Source: Myxococcales bacterium
GTDB taxonomy: Bacteria > UBA10199 > 2-02-FULL-44-16 > JAAZCA01
NCBI GenBank assembly: GCA_012513515.1
Contig: JAAZCA010000009.1
Location: 38,084 to 102,083, forward strand
Direction: 5' to 3'
DNA length: 64,000 bases
The notes under the pieces are model-generated. The model had not been told where the DNA came from. It saw only the letters and a list, made by a program, of their open reading frames with translations, and searched no databases. Both the position numbers and the translations under genes were made by a program. Of the stretch, positions 8,697-18,082 are shown piece by piece (position 1 is the stretch's first letter; each line of letters begins with the position of its first letter).

Positions 8697-9725
8697 ATGA
8701 AAGAGGCGATGTTATATACTAAGGAAGAAAATGGAGCGGCACGTTGCGGAATGTGTCGCCACACCTGTCTCATCCGCGATGGTGAAAAAGGTATCTGCGA
8801 CGTGAGGATAAATCGGGAGGGACGGCTGTACTCCATCTTCTACGGAAAACCGATAGCCGTCGCCGTAGATCCCGTTGAGAAAAAACCACTCTTTCATTTC
8901 ATGCCCGGCACAAAAACCCTTTCTATAGCCACGAGAGGCTGTAACTTTCACTGCGACTTCTGCCAAAACTCGGACATATCACAGTTCAAGGGAGGGTCGA
9001 ACGACGAGCTTTCGGGCAGCGAGTTCACGCCAACTAAAATCGTCGCTGCCGCAAACTCCGGGCGCGCCAAAAGCATATCATACACATACACCGAACCGAC
9101 CGTATTTTTCGAATACGCCTACGACACCGCAAGGCTAGCAAAAGAATCCGGGCTCGGAAACATCTTCGTCACCAATGGCTACATGACACGCGATGCGATA
9201 GATGCGATCTCACCCTTTTTGGACGCCGCCAACATCGACCTTAAGTCATTCCGAAATGACACCTACCGCTCGGTTATAGGCGCAAGGCTTGACGGAGTTC
9301 TCGATTCCATAAAATATATGAAGTCTACAGGCATATGGATAGAGATAACGACACTCGTCATCCCAGGAATGAATGACAGCGAAGCTGAACTCTCGGACGT
9401 GGCTAATTTCATAGTTGAAACCGGACGCGATATACCATGGCATATAAGCAGGTTTACGCCTCGATATAAAATGAGTGACCGCCAGCCAACTCCGATTAAA
9501 ACACTGCAACGCGCGCATGAGATAGGCAAAAAAGCGGGATTAAAATACATCTATATCGGGAACCTTCCCGGCGATTCTTCTGAAACGACATTCTGCGCAG
9601 CGTGCGGATTTCAACTCATTGAAAGGTGCAGATACGAAATTACGCTTAACAACGTACCCCACGACGGGAACTGTCCAAAATGCGGCGCCAAAGTCGATGG
9701 GATCATGCTAAAAACGAAATCATAG
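8697..9725 (+). CDS. amrS: AmmeMemoRadiSam system radical SAM enzyme
   Basis: A 342-residue radical SAM protein of the AmrS (PflA-like) family. The cluster motif is C82-x3-C86-x2-C89 (GCNFHCDFCQN). Before it comes a cysteine-rich N-terminus (C17, C20, C24, C34) with the family pattern AARCGMCRHTCLIRDGEKG, and YSIFYGKPIAVAVDPVEKKPL. A C-terminal zinc-ribbon-like segment has two CxxC pairs (CAACG, CPKCG). The family is linked to unknown chemistry together with AMMECR1 and Memo proteins; neither is visible here. It begins 57 bases after the activator gene and is followed after 9 bases by a secreted unknown protein, so an operon is likely. Confidence 0.88.
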   Translation: MKEAMLYTKEENGAARCGMCRHTCLIRDGEKGICDVRINREGRLYSIFYGKPIAVAVDPVEKKPLFHFMPGTKTLSIATRGCNFHCDFCQNSDISQFKGGSNDELSGSEFTPTKIVAAANSGRAKSISYTYTEPTVFFEYAYDTARLAKESGLGNIFVTNGYMTRDAIDAISPFLDAANIDLKSFRNDTYRSVIGARLDGVLDSIKYMKSTGIWIEITTLVIPGMNDSEAELSDVANFIVETGRDIPWHISRFTPRYKMSDRQPTPIKTLQRAHEIGKKAGLKYIYIGNLPGDSSETTFCAACGFQLIERCRYEITLNNVPHDGNCPKCGAKVDGIMLKTKS

Positions 9726-9734
9726 GAGATAGAT

Positions 9735-10331
9735 ATGCTTAAACAGGCTTCATTTTTGGTCTTAATTTTACTTTTCTTGTCAGCCTCCGCGTCGGCGCAG
9801 GATACGACCGCAGCCTCGATAACGCTTACAAGCCCTGACGCCGCAAAGATCGCGTCGCTTTGCGAATCTCAGCAGTTCAAAGGTAAAAAGCTATACTGGA
9901 AGGGGGTCATAGACGGACGCACGGAGAAATCAGTGGGAGTTCAGGATCAAAAAGGGAAAGAATCAATCAAAGTCTATGCCGACCCGGAGATATCGGCTGT
10001 CCTTAGCGACTCGCTTGCAGGTCTTTTCAGAACATGCGGCATGGAACTTATGAAAAAACCCGAAGAGGAAGGTAACTCTCTCTCGGCTACGCTGCACGAA
10101 TTTTTCGTCGATGTGGATAAAAAATTGATGTCGGGGATAAGCGCCTCAAAGGCCTCTATTACATTCTCGATGGACAGATCCGGCATAGCACAGTCGATCA
10201 CCCTCGGCACTGAAATAGATTCAAAGGGAGTGCGCTCCAGAAAACTCAAACAGCTTCAGAAATCCGCCGACCTTCTTCTCATGGAGCTCATCGAAGCTAT
10301 AGCGGAAAGCGATGATTTAAAGAAGATGTAA
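9735..10331 (+). CDS. Secreted protein of unknown function
   Basis: A 198-residue protein with a clear signal peptide (LVLILLFLSASASAQ, cleavage near residue 22) and a mixed alpha/beta mature part with two cysteines. The central and C-terminal layout (a flexible N-terminal strand region, LHEFFVDVDKKLMSG, a long strand, then a C-terminal helix LLLMELIEAIAE) faintly resembles YajG-type envelope proteins, but this is only an impression. A GGAGA ribosome binding site precedes the start. It is 9 bases downstream of amrS and is followed by a terminator. Confidence 0.75.
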   Translation: MLKQASFLVLILLFLSASASAQDTTAASITLTSPDAAKIASLCESQQFKGKKLYWKGVIDGRTEKSVGVQDQKGKESIKVYADPEISAVLSDSLAGLFRTCGMELMKKPEEEGNSLSATLHEFFVDVDKKLMSGISASKASITFSMDRSGIAQSITLGTEIDSKGVRSRKLKQLQKSADLLLMELIEAIAESDDLKKM

Positions 10332-10369
10332 ACAAGCGCTCGATTCGCTGACTCATTACAGAAAAATAA

Positions 10370-10398
10370 AAAAAGCCGCTACAACTCAGCGGCTTTTT
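10370..10398. terminator. Bidirectional Rho-independent terminator
   Basis: Perfect 11-bp inverted repeat with AGCCGCT arms inside A5 and T5 tracts: left arm 10370-10380, 7-base loop, right arm 10388-10398. It lies between two convergent genes and can terminate both strands. Confidence 0.9.
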
Positions 10399-10419
10399 GT
10401 AAGATTATAGACCGAGACA

Positions 10420-11418
10420 TCACAACACTACGTCCATGGCCCCATCTTCCATCCTGGTCCTGGTTTCCTCTATTCTCTCCTCAAGATCGGACTCGCGCGA
10501 CGCGGCGAGGGCAAGCTGTTCCTCAAACTTGGCCCTGTTCGTATCCATTCGGTCGGACAGCAGCGATTTCTGTTCATCGACTCTAGTCGAAGCATCCGCA
10601 AGTTTTCTCTCCGAAAGCGCAAGGTTATCCCTCTCCCCTACGAAGCTGTCGTTCAGCGCATTTCTGCTGCTTGCGACTTTATTTCTGCTAGCCTGCACCT
10701 GATCGGATTGAGATTGCACAGCAATACTTCCCTGCCTAACATCGCCCTCCGCATCTTCCGCGGATTTCTCAGCCATAATAGCGCTTTGATCGCTGGGCTT
10801 CTCCCCGGCCATGGTTCGGACTTCGCGGGTAGAGGGCATGGTAGGTCTGAAATTGCTATCTGAACCCACCTGCGCCGCCGCCATAAGTTGATTTATGTAT
10901 GTTAGTTTGAGAAAGATCCAGTCGTTCATCTCCGCAAGCCTTTCCACGGCATCGCGCTTCAGGAGAAAGGCGTAGTCGCGCACGGCCTCCGAAAATAGAT
11001 TGCGCATGGTAACTGCGTATTCCCTGGCGCGCATGGCTGAGTTCTGACGCTCCGCCTGACGGGCTTTTTCGTGCACGACCTGCTGCTCCTGAGCGTCTAT
11101 CTCTCGAGACTGCGCGTCAATCTGTTTTGACTGGCTGTCGAGTTCCTGGTTTTTGATGCGATTTTGTTCGCGCACCTGGGAGAGCTGGCGCCCCAACTCT
11201 TCTCGCTGATTATTTAGTTCAGCAACCTGAGTATCATGTTCTCTGAATGAGGTGCTCTGCTGGGATTCTATAGCAGCAATTTCATTTTCGATATCTTTGA
11301 TGGCATTTTCAAGGCTCGATATCCTGTCCTGATAGTTCTCACGGCGCGCACGCCTGTTCTCTTCAATCTGGCGTGCAGCATCAGAACCCCTTACGGGCAT
11401 TTGACCACCAGCTCGCAT
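10420..11418 (-). CDS. Coiled-coil protein of unknown function
   Basis: A 332-residue, highly charged protein with no signal peptide or membrane segment. Residues of about 15-125 and 225-320 form two long predicted coiled coils rich in Gln, Glu, Arg and Ser. They are joined by a more hydrophobic helical centre (SEAVRDYAFLLKRD, WIFLKLTYINQLM). The first arm has a QIDAQ heptad-like repeat. Codon use looks ordinary and the frame is fully open, so it is a real gene. The start is supported by GGAGG nine bases upstream. A structural or scaffolding role is possible; I recognise no family. Confidence 0.7.
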   Translation of the reverse strand: MRAGGQMPVRGSDAARQIEENRRARRENYQDRISSLENAIKDIENEIAAIESQQSTSFREHDTQVAELNNQREELGRQLSQVREQNRIKNQELDSQSKQIDAQSREIDAQEQQVVHEKARQAERQNSAMRAREYAVTMRNLFSEAVRDYAFLLKRDAVERLAEMNDWIFLKLTYINQLMAAAQVGSDSNFRPTMPSTREVRTMAGEKPSDQSAIMAEKSAEDAEGDVRQGSIAVQSQSDQVQASRNKVASSRNALNDSFVGERDNLALSERKLADASTRVDEQKSLLSDRMDTNRAKFEEQLALAASRESDLEERIEETRTRMEDGAMDVVL

Positions 11419-11505
11419 ATAGACTTCCCTCCAGCAATATTATCGACAGCGGAGATGGCAGAGTTGCGTGTGGATATCAAATAATTATTCAATAATATCA
11501 ATAAG

Positions 11506-12558
11506 TTATAGATAAAGCATGCGCTCCAGGGCGAGTTTAGCATATTTTAAGATATCTTCGGGGACGATGACCTCATTGATATCCCCCAGCCTGTCCAGAG
11601 TCATCAGCAGGTCGCCTAGCCCTATTTTCATCATATTCGGACAAAGGGATCTTGCCAGAGGGATGATATTCTTATCGGGATGCAGATTGGCAAGCCTCGA
11701 CACCATGTTGATCTCAGTCCCGATCGCGATCGTAGATCCTGAACGGGCGTTCTCCACAAACTCCTTTAGATATCCGGTCGAACCTGCGCCATCGGCCGCC
11801 ATAACGACCGAGGGTGAGCACTCCGGATGAACGATCACCTCGCAACCTTTATGAGCGCGCCTTACTGCTTCGACATGTTCGACTGTGAAAAATGTATGGA
11901 TGTGGCAATGCCCCTTCCAGAGGATGAGTTTTTTCTCCAAAAGAGAATTTACATCGAAAGAACTCATCTTTAGATGAGGATCCCAGAGGAAGGTTGCGGA
12001 TTCGTGAATGCCGAAATCACGCGCAGCGTTTCTGCCAAGATTTTCGTCGGGGAAAAAAAATATTTTTTTATTCTGTTCCAAGGCCCACCTAAATGCCTTT
12101 CCTGCCGATGACGAGGTACAGACAAGCCCCCCGTTCCTGCCGCAGAACGCCTTTAGCTCCGCCGAAGAATTCATATAGACGATTGGGATAAAATTCGATG
12201 AAATATTTAGATCGCTAAGCACCTGCCATGCAGCCTCGACCTGATCTACAGATGCAAAATCAGCCAGAGGGCAGCCCGCCGTCGGATCAGGGATAAAGAC
12301 GCGCTGCCACTCTTTCGCTAGAATGGAGCTCGCCTCCGCCATAAAATAAACGCCACAAAAGACTATAAACTTGGCATCGGTATCGGATCCTGCTTTTGCT
12401 AGCTGCAAGCTATCTCCTTCATAGTCGGCGAGGCGAACTATCCCTTCACGCTGATAGAAGTGACCGAGGATTTTGAGATCTCCACCCAGACGTTTTTTAT
12501 GTTTGAGTATTCGCGCAATAAGCTCATCCTCTTGAAGCGACATATATTTTTCCTGCAT
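11506..12558 (-). CDS. nadA: Quinolinate synthase
   Basis: Condenses iminoaspartate with dihydroxyacetone phosphate to quinolinate, using a 4Fe-4S cluster. The three cluster cysteines are visible: C68 in VFCGVYFMAE, the HPEC motif, and SLCPNM near the C-terminus. Other family motifs are LGHFYQ, DPTAGCPLA, VVYMNSSAE-like IVYMNSSAE, WKGHCHIH and GTEINMV. The 350 residues match the family length. An AGGAGA ribosome binding site precedes the ATG. The product feeds NadC (4.1-4.9 kb); the iminoaspartate source (nadB or aspartate dehydrogenase) is not in the window. Confidence 0.96.
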   Translation of the reverse strand: MQEKYMSLQEDELIARILKHKKRLGGDLKILGHFYQREGIVRLADYEGDSLQLAKAGSDTDAKFIVFCGVYFMAEASSILAKEWQRVFIPDPTAGCPLADFASVDQVEAAWQVLSDLNISSNFIPIVYMNSSAELKAFCGRNGGLVCTSSSAGKAFRWALEQNKKIFFFPDENLGRNAARDFGIHESATFLWDPHLKMSSFDVNSLLEKKLILWKGHCHIHTFFTVEHVEAVRRAHKGCEVIVHPECSPSVVMAADGAGSTGYLKEFVENARSGSTIAIGTEINMVSRLANLHPDKNIIPLARSLCPNMMKIGLGDLLMTLDRLGDINEVIVPEDILKYAKLALERMLYL

Positions 12559-12665
12559 GAATTCTCCTAATCGGGATGCGTGTCCCCCGAAGTTTGTAGC
12601 CAGTCACAAGTTACGAGTCACGGAGTTTCCGGATCCCCGACAACATCGCTCGAGGATGACAACCT

Positions 12666-12696
12666 TCTTAATCCTTAATCCTTAATCCCTAATCCT
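12666..12696. repeat. Short tandem repeat (TTAATCC-type heptamer)
   Basis: Roughly four head-to-tail copies of a 7-base unit (TTAATCC, with one TTAATCCC and one degenerate copy) in the 90-base gap between ligA and nadA, just beyond the ligA stop. It is probably simple slippage sequence. Confidence 0.5.
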
Positions 12697-14602
12697 AACT
12701 GATCATCTCCAGAAATTCTTTTTCTGAGATTATCTTAAGACCTTCTCCATCCGCCGCTATCTTCTGAGCTTTGGCGAGCTTAGAGCCCGCCCCGCCACCA
12801 TCCCCTACGACCAGATAATCCAGATTTTTACTGACGCCGCTGGCGATATTGCCGCCTAGCTCCTCGACGCGTTTTGCCGCTTCATCGCGGCCCATCGAAA
12901 GCATCTTTCCGGTGAAGAGAAAGTTCTTTGATGCATAGCCCCAGCCATACGCCGGTCCAGAATCGGAAGCTTTCTCTACCTTCAAATGCGAAAGCAATCT
13001 ATCGATTAGCGCGGACTTCTCTCTTAGACCGGAAACAACTTCGCGGGCTATGACTGGACCGATGGTATGTATATCAGAGAGTTCGGCCTCGGAAAGTTTG
13101 CGTATTTTTTCAACGCTGCCAAATTGTGCCAAAATCTTCGCTGCGTGTTTTCCGAGCTCCCTTATCCCAAGGCTCTTCAAAAAATCGGCCAGCAAGATGT
13201 TTCTGGAAGCATCGATATTTCTGATCAGCTTATCGGCAAGTGTATCGCCCATGCGCTCGAGCCCTAAAAGATCTTCCTTTGAAAGCTCATAAAGTTCCGA
13301 AGGGTCGGTGACAAGCCCTTCATGATAAAGTCTTTCCAGCAGTTTTTCGCCAAAGCCGTCTATCCCTGCAGCCTTTACAAAATGGTATAACTCACCGACT
13401 TTCCTGCTAACGCAATTATCGGGATCGGTGCAATACAGGAAATCATCATGCATCTCCACCGGCGAGTCGCAGGATGGGCATCTGTCCGGAATTTCAATCC
13501 GATCCGATCCGGGTTCAGCAACCGATTCCAGATTTGGAATCACCCCTCCCCTTCTCATCATGACTACCTTCGCCCCTTTTGACAGGCCGAGTTCTTTCAT
13601 GATTCCCACATTATGAAGCGAGGCCCGCCGCACCTTCGCCCCGGAAAGCTCGACCGGCTCTACAATGGCCACAGGGGTGATCACGCCCGTTCGCGACACG
13701 CTCCATTCGACATCGATGAGCCGGGTCGTACCGGAGTCCCCCTGAAATTTATATGCTATGACATATCTAGGATGATGCGCCGTGATCCCAAGCCTCTCCT
13801 GCTCGGAAAGATCGTCAACCCTAAAGACAACTCCATCCAATTCGAAATCGTAGCTGTCGCGCCTTGAAAGAAAATATTTATAGACATCTGAAATTTCGTT
13901 TCTGCCGATCTTCTTCCATTCGACGACATCGAAACCCAAAGTCTTGAGCCGTTTGTATTTTTCATTTTCGAACTCATCGTCGGAGCCGATCATGTCGTAG
14001 GCAAAAAATGACAGATTGTACGCACCGGTTCTTTTGGGATCCTTCTGCTTTATCGCACCCGCCGCCAGATTCCTGGGATTTGAGAATGTATCTTTAAAAC
14101 CGGCAAAGACGGAGAGCGGCATATATATTTCGCCACGCACCTCGACCTTGCCGAAGCTGATTTTCTGTGGAATCGAGGAAATAAATTTAACATTATTTGT
14201 AATTTCTTCCCCTTCAACTCCATCGCCGCGCGTCGCTCCCTGAAAGAGCTTTCCATTTGCATCGTATTTCAGACTGACCGCACATCCGTCTATCTTCGGA
14301 CTCGCCACTATCCCGCCTTCGAATTTGGCAGCCCAATCCAGCGCACCCTTATCATCGTAACATTTGTCCAGTGAGAGCATAGGTCGGTCGTGGCGCACCT
14401 TTTTTGCCGAAGAAGAAATATCCGAAATTATGTCATGCAACACCTTTGAATCCGGCTTACGACGGCGCAGCGCCTCAACCATCCTGTCGAATTCGTAGTC
14501 TGAAATCTGCGGAGAATTCTCAACAAAGTAGAGGCGGTTATGGCGCTCGATTTCAGCCTCAAGCTCAGCGATGGGAATTTTTTTATAGTCTACATCCGTC
14601 AT
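12695..14602 (-). CDS. ligA: NAD-dependent DNA ligase
   Basis: Seals nicks using NAD+ in replication and repair. The N-terminal Ia domain (HNRLYF, ISDYEFD) is followed by the adenylation domain with catalytic lysine K103 in SPKIDG. An OB fold, a four-cysteine zinc finger (CPSC and CTDPDNC), helix-hairpin-helix repeats and a C-terminal BRCT domain (FLFTGKM onward) complete the standard layout. An upstream TTG at 14659 is open in the same frame, but it would overlap the phosphatase gene by 56 bases. The ATG at 14602 lies one base after that gene's TGA and gives a normal 635-residue ligase. Confidence 0.96.
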   Translation of the reverse strand: MTDVDYKKIPIAELEAEIERHNRLYFVENSPQISDYEFDRMVEALRRRKPDSKVLHDIISDISSSAKKVRHDRPMLSLDKCYDDKGALDWAAKFEGGIVASPKIDGCAVSLKYDANGKLFQGATRGDGVEGEEITNNVKFISSIPQKISFGKVEVRGEIYMPLSVFAGFKDTFSNPRNLAAGAIKQKDPKRTGAYNLSFFAYDMIGSDDEFENEKYKRLKTLGFDVVEWKKIGRNEISDVYKYFLSRRDSYDFELDGVVFRVDDLSEQERLGITAHHPRYVIAYKFQGDSGTTRLIDVEWSVSRTGVITPVAIVEPVELSGAKVRRASLHNVGIMKELGLSKGAKVVMMRRGGVIPNLESVAEPGSDRIEIPDRCPSCDSPVEMHDDFLYCTDPDNCVSRKVGELYHFVKAAGIDGFGEKLLERLYHEGLVTDPSELYELSKEDLLGLERMGDTLADKLIRNIDASRNILLADFLKSLGIRELGKHAAKILAQFGSVEKIRKLSEAELSDIHTIGPVIAREVVSGLREKSALIDRLLSHLKVEKASDSGPAYGWGYASKNFLFTGKMLSMGRDEAAKRVEELGGNIASGVSKNLDYLVVGDGGGAGSKLAKAQKIAADGEGLKIISEKEFLEMIS

Positions 14603-14603
14603 A

Positions 14604-15224
14604 TCAGAGGTCGTTTCCAAATCCGTTTCTATGGTTGTAGAGTATGATGCGCGGGCCAATATCCGGATCTATTCTCACAAGAGTCATCGAACAGTTATCC
14701 ACTCCAAATTGATAGATTCTGTCCATGTCCATGGAAAGGAGGTTGAGCAACGCCACCTTGATTACATCGGCATGGCTGACAAAAACCACCCTTCCCTTCG
14801 AATAGGATGAGATCACGTCATCTATCAGCTCCTTCGTTCGTTTTGCCACATCAGCGATGGACTCCCCGCCCGGGATCTCCACCTTTGCGGGTTTCAGATG
14901 ATAGTTTTTCCATACCTCGGGGTACTCCCTTTCGACATCGGCAAAACTCTTTTTCACCCAGTCACCGTAGTTTATCTCGGAAAGGCGCTCATCCATGATG
15001 ATTTTTATTTTGGGATGCTTCGATGCAATCGCCTGAGCCGTCTGTGCGGCACGAAGGACGGGGCTAGCATGTATCGCATCTATCTTAGCGCTGGCAAGAT
15101 ACTGCGCGATTCCCTCCGCCTGTTTTTTTCCGATATCATTGAGCGGCACGTCGAGCCGCCCCATCACCCGCTTCTCTACATTCCAATCGGTCTGTCCGTG
15201 CCTGACAAGAAGAATCTCCAACAT
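14604..15224 (-). CDS. Histidine phosphatase family protein (phosphoglycerate mutase-like)
   Basis: A 206-residue member of the RHG branch. LLVRHGQTDWN at the N-terminus holds the phosphorylated histidine. HASPVLRAAQTAQ, ERLSEINYGDW and the second histidine in VSHADVIK are present. The length and the ALLNLLSMDMDRIYQFGVDNCSM segment resemble phosphatases such as CobC or PhoE rather than glycolytic GpmA. Substrate unknown. Upstream ATGs at 15266 and 15242 are in frame, but AAAGGAAAG lies just before the ATG at 15224 and the RHG motif starts directly after it. It is co-transcribed with ligA (one base between them). Confidence 0.85.
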   Translation of the reverse strand: MLEILLVRHGQTDWNVEKRVMGRLDVPLNDIGKKQAEGIAQYLASAKIDAIHASPVLRAAQTAQAIASKHPKIKIIMDERLSEINYGDWVKKSFADVEREYPEVWKNYHLKPAKVEIPGGESIADVAKRTKELIDDVISSYSKGRVVFVSHADVIKVALLNLLSMDMDRIYQFGVDNCSMTLVRIDPDIGPRIILYNHRNGFGNDL

Positions 15225-15337
15225 TTCACTTTCCTTTCCCATTTTCGAATGATAAAAATTCCGCATGAAACTAGCAAATTCCTTTGAAATATCAACAAGA
15301 TTTGCTTCATGACCGAAACGGGTCGATCGGGGGTAAA

Positions 15338-17884
15338 ATGGCTAGGAAAGAGTTCAAACTCAAAAACGGAATGCACGTCCTTCTCGAAGAAAACCACAAC
15401 GCCAAGGTAGTCTCCTTCACCGCGCTCGTCAACGTCGGCAGCGTCGACGAGACCGATGATGAGGCCGGAATCTGCCACGTCATCGAGCATATGCTTTTCA
15501 AGGGAACGCCGAAGCGCCCTGAAGGGACCATCGCAATGGAAGTGGAGGCCGCAGGCGGCGACATGAACGCCTACACCTCCCTCGACCAGACCGTTTACTA
15601 CATAAACATGGCGACGCGCTTTGCAGCAAAGGGGCTTGAGATACTCGCCGATGCCGTAATGAACCCCCTGTTCGATTCAGAAGAACTGAAAAGGGAATCT
15701 GAGGTTATCCTCGAAGAGATAAGGCGTGAACAGGACAACCCCTCAAGGATGGCGGCGGAATACCTCTTCCAGCATGCATATAAAGTTCACAACTACAGAA
15801 GGCCTATCATCGGATATCCGAAAACGGTAAAATCCTTCACACATCAGGATCTCACATCCTTTCACCGCAGATGGTACACACCAAAAAACATATCCTTCAT
15901 CGTAGTCGGCGATTTCAACACAAAGAAAATGTTATCCGATATCGAAAAGGCATTCGAAGGTTTTGAAGGAGACGAGATACCGTCAAGGATATCGAAGCCG
16001 GAGCCGCGCCAATCCAGCCCCCGCATAATAGTCAAAGAGATGAACGTTCAGAGCACATATCTATCGATGGGATTTCACATCCCCAATTTCGTTTCCGCAG
16101 ATACTCCGGTTCTTGACCTGCTTTCGCACATACTGGGCGGGACGGATTCGTCGCGCCTTGAACAGGTGGTTAAGGAAAAAAAGAGATTGGCACATGCGAT
16201 ACATTGCAGCGCATATACACCAAAACACCCCGGCCTATTCTATGTCGGAGCCATGGTTTCCGACTCCAACGCCGCAAAAACCATCAACGCTATTAGTCAG
16301 GAAGTTGGAAAACTTAAGACGAATTTCGTCGCTTCCGATGAACTCGCACGTGCCAAGATCAACATGAGATCAAATGAGATCTACGAAAAGGAAACGGTCG
16401 GCGGTCAGGGCGCCAAAATAGCATCGTTCATAGCATCGTCTGGAGAGGCCTCGTTCGAACGAACCTACTATCAGAGGATGGCGGAAGTCACGCCAGAAGA
16501 CATCTCCGAAGCGGCTAAAAAATACTTAAACTTTTCTTCGGCAACAACCGTCCTGATCGTTCCGAAGAAATCGAAATGGACGAAGAACAAATCGCAGATA
16601 AAATCTGCTCTCAGCTCCAAAAAAACAATCCCCCTGAAGAAATCTTGCGACAAGAGTGAGCCAAGACAGATCATGCTGAAAAACGGCGCAAAGCTGATCG
16701 TAAGGGAGATAAAAAACATACCGGTGGTATCCATCTGTTCAGCGGCTTTGGGAGGAATAAGAAGCGAAACCAGGGCTAAAAACGGCGTCTCCGCCATGCT
16801 CGCGCGCACGCTTACAAAAGGGACGCGCGAAAGAAAGGCCCTTCGCATCGCACGCGACATCGAAAAGATCGCCGGCAGCATTGACGGATTCTGCGGAAAA
16901 AACACATTCGGAGTCAGATGTGAATTTTTGAGCGAATACGTCTACGACGGATTTGAACTTTTTGCCGATGTTTTAACGCATCCATCATTCGAACCGGAAG
17001 AGGTAGCCAACGAAAAGCAGATATTGCTCAAGGCGATAAAAGATCAGGAAGACAACCTTTCCTCGCTGGCATTCGCAAAATTTCTGCAAACCCTCTATCC
17101 GAGGCATCCGTACGGACTGCGTTCCATCGGAATGGAAAAGAGCGTAAAATCGCTGACTAGAAACGACCTCATCGCGCACCACCGTGAAATGACGAAGGCA
17201 TCGGGGACGGTGATAGCGGTAGTGGGAGATGTATGCACCGATGAGATAGAGGCGCTGGCCAACGAATATCTCTGCGACATGAGCCTTGGTAAACCGAAAA
17301 ATCTTGCACTTAAAAGCGACCCAAGGCCCAAGTCCCCAAGGCTATGCACAATCAAAAAAGATGACAAACAGCAGGCGCATATCGTCATGGGTTTCCAGGG
17401 AACGCGCTTCTCCAATCGTGATAAATACGCCATGACAGTCCTAAACAACATCCTCTCAGGACAAGGGGGGCGTCTCTTCCGCGTACTCCGCGATCAGATG
17501 AGCCTCGCTTATGCCGTAAGTTCGGTAAATCAGGAGGGAGTCGAACCTGGATACTTCGCTGTATACATCGGCACCGATCCGTCCAAAATAGACATCTCCG
17601 TCGATGCGATGAAAACCGAACTCATAAAGGTCTGTGAAAAAAAGATTACAAAGGAAGAGCTTTCACGCGCAAAGCAGTACCTGGTTGGCACCTACGATCT
17701 CGAACTGCAGCGCTACGGTGCCATTGCCAATATGTACTGCTTCTACGAACTCTACCATCTAGGGCTGAAGGAGATCGACAAATACCCCGAAAGGATAATG
17801 TCGGTAACGGCTGAAGAAGTCCTGGCAGCCGCCAAGCGCTATATCGACATAGATAACTACACCATGGCGATAGTGAAACCGTAA
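15338..17884 (+). CDS. M16 family zinc metallopeptidase, two-domain form
   Basis: An 848-residue pitrilysin-type protein with two fused M16 halves. The N-terminal half has the inverted zinc motif H47-x2-E50-H51 (HVIEH) and the distal glutamate near residue 125 (EVILEEIRREQDNP). The second half (from about residue 430) keeps the fold but lacks the HxxEH motif, so it is the usual inactive partner. No signal peptide is evident, so it may act in the cytoplasm or leave by another route. An upstream TTG at 15284 is in frame, but a GGGGG tract lies four bases before the ATG at 15338. It is divergent from the phosphatase gene. Confidence 0.92.
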   Translation: MARKEFKLKNGMHVLLEENHNAKVVSFTALVNVGSVDETDDEAGICHVIEHMLFKGTPKRPEGTIAMEVEAAGGDMNAYTSLDQTVYYINMATRFAAKGLEILADAVMNPLFDSEELKRESEVILEEIRREQDNPSRMAAEYLFQHAYKVHNYRRPIIGYPKTVKSFTHQDLTSFHRRWYTPKNISFIVVGDFNTKKMLSDIEKAFEGFEGDEIPSRISKPEPRQSSPRIIVKEMNVQSTYLSMGFHIPNFVSADTPVLDLLSHILGGTDSSRLEQVVKEKKRLAHAIHCSAYTPKHPGLFYVGAMVSDSNAAKTINAISQEVGKLKTNFVASDELARAKINMRSNEIYEKETVGGQGAKIASFIASSGEASFERTYYQRMAEVTPEDISEAAKKYLNFSSATTVLIVPKKSKWTKNKSQIKSALSSKKTIPLKKSCDKSEPRQIMLKNGAKLIVREIKNIPVVSICSAALGGIRSETRAKNGVSAMLARTLTKGTRERKALRIARDIEKIAGSIDGFCGKNTFGVRCEFLSEYVYDGFELFADVLTHPSFEPEEVANEKQILLKAIKDQEDNLSSLAFAKFLQTLYPRHPYGLRSIGMEKSVKSLTRNDLIAHHREMTKASGTVIAVVGDVCTDEIEALANEYLCDMSLGKPKNLALKSDPRPKSPRLCTIKKDDKQQAHIVMGFQGTRFSNRDKYAMTVLNNILSGQGGRLFRVLRDQMSLAYAVSSVNQEGVEPGYFAVYIGTDPSKIDISVDAMKTELIKVCEKKITKEELSRAKQYLVGTYDLELQRYGAIANMYCFYELYHLGLKEIDKYPERIMSVTAEEVLAAAKRYIDIDNYTMAIVKP

Positions 17885-17981
17885 TCGTTATGGAGAGATC
17901 TCAAAAATCAGAAAATTTCTTATCTCTACGCAGCCAAATATTTTTAAATTTTCTACATCCTAAAAAACTATCTGCTGTCGT

Positions 17982-18055
17982 CGCCTGCCCAGGGCAATTT
18001 TTGAATCTGGAGCAAGCTTCACCTGCGAAGATACGTGAATTCCCCGAGGCAGGCG
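17982..18055. repeat. Structured inverted repeat between convergent genes
   Basis: Outer arms CGCCTGCC (17982-17989) and GGCAGGCG (18048-18055) pair perfectly. Inside them GGGCAATT can pair with AATTCCCC with one mismatch, and a small CTTC/GAAG hairpin occupies the centre. There is no T-run, so it is not a classical terminator. The 198-base gap otherwise shows no gene. Confidence 0.5.
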
Positions 18056-18082
18056 GCTTCATAACCGATATCGAAACAGTAA

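Noticed and set aside
12666..12696. CRISPR-like repeat between ligA and nadA
   Set aside because: The unit is only 7 bases with no spacers, so it is a simple tandem repeat.
14600..14659. TTG start that would extend ligA by 19 residues
   Set aside because: It would overlap the upstream phosphatase gene by 56 bases; the ATG one base after that gene's stop gives a normal ligase N-terminus.
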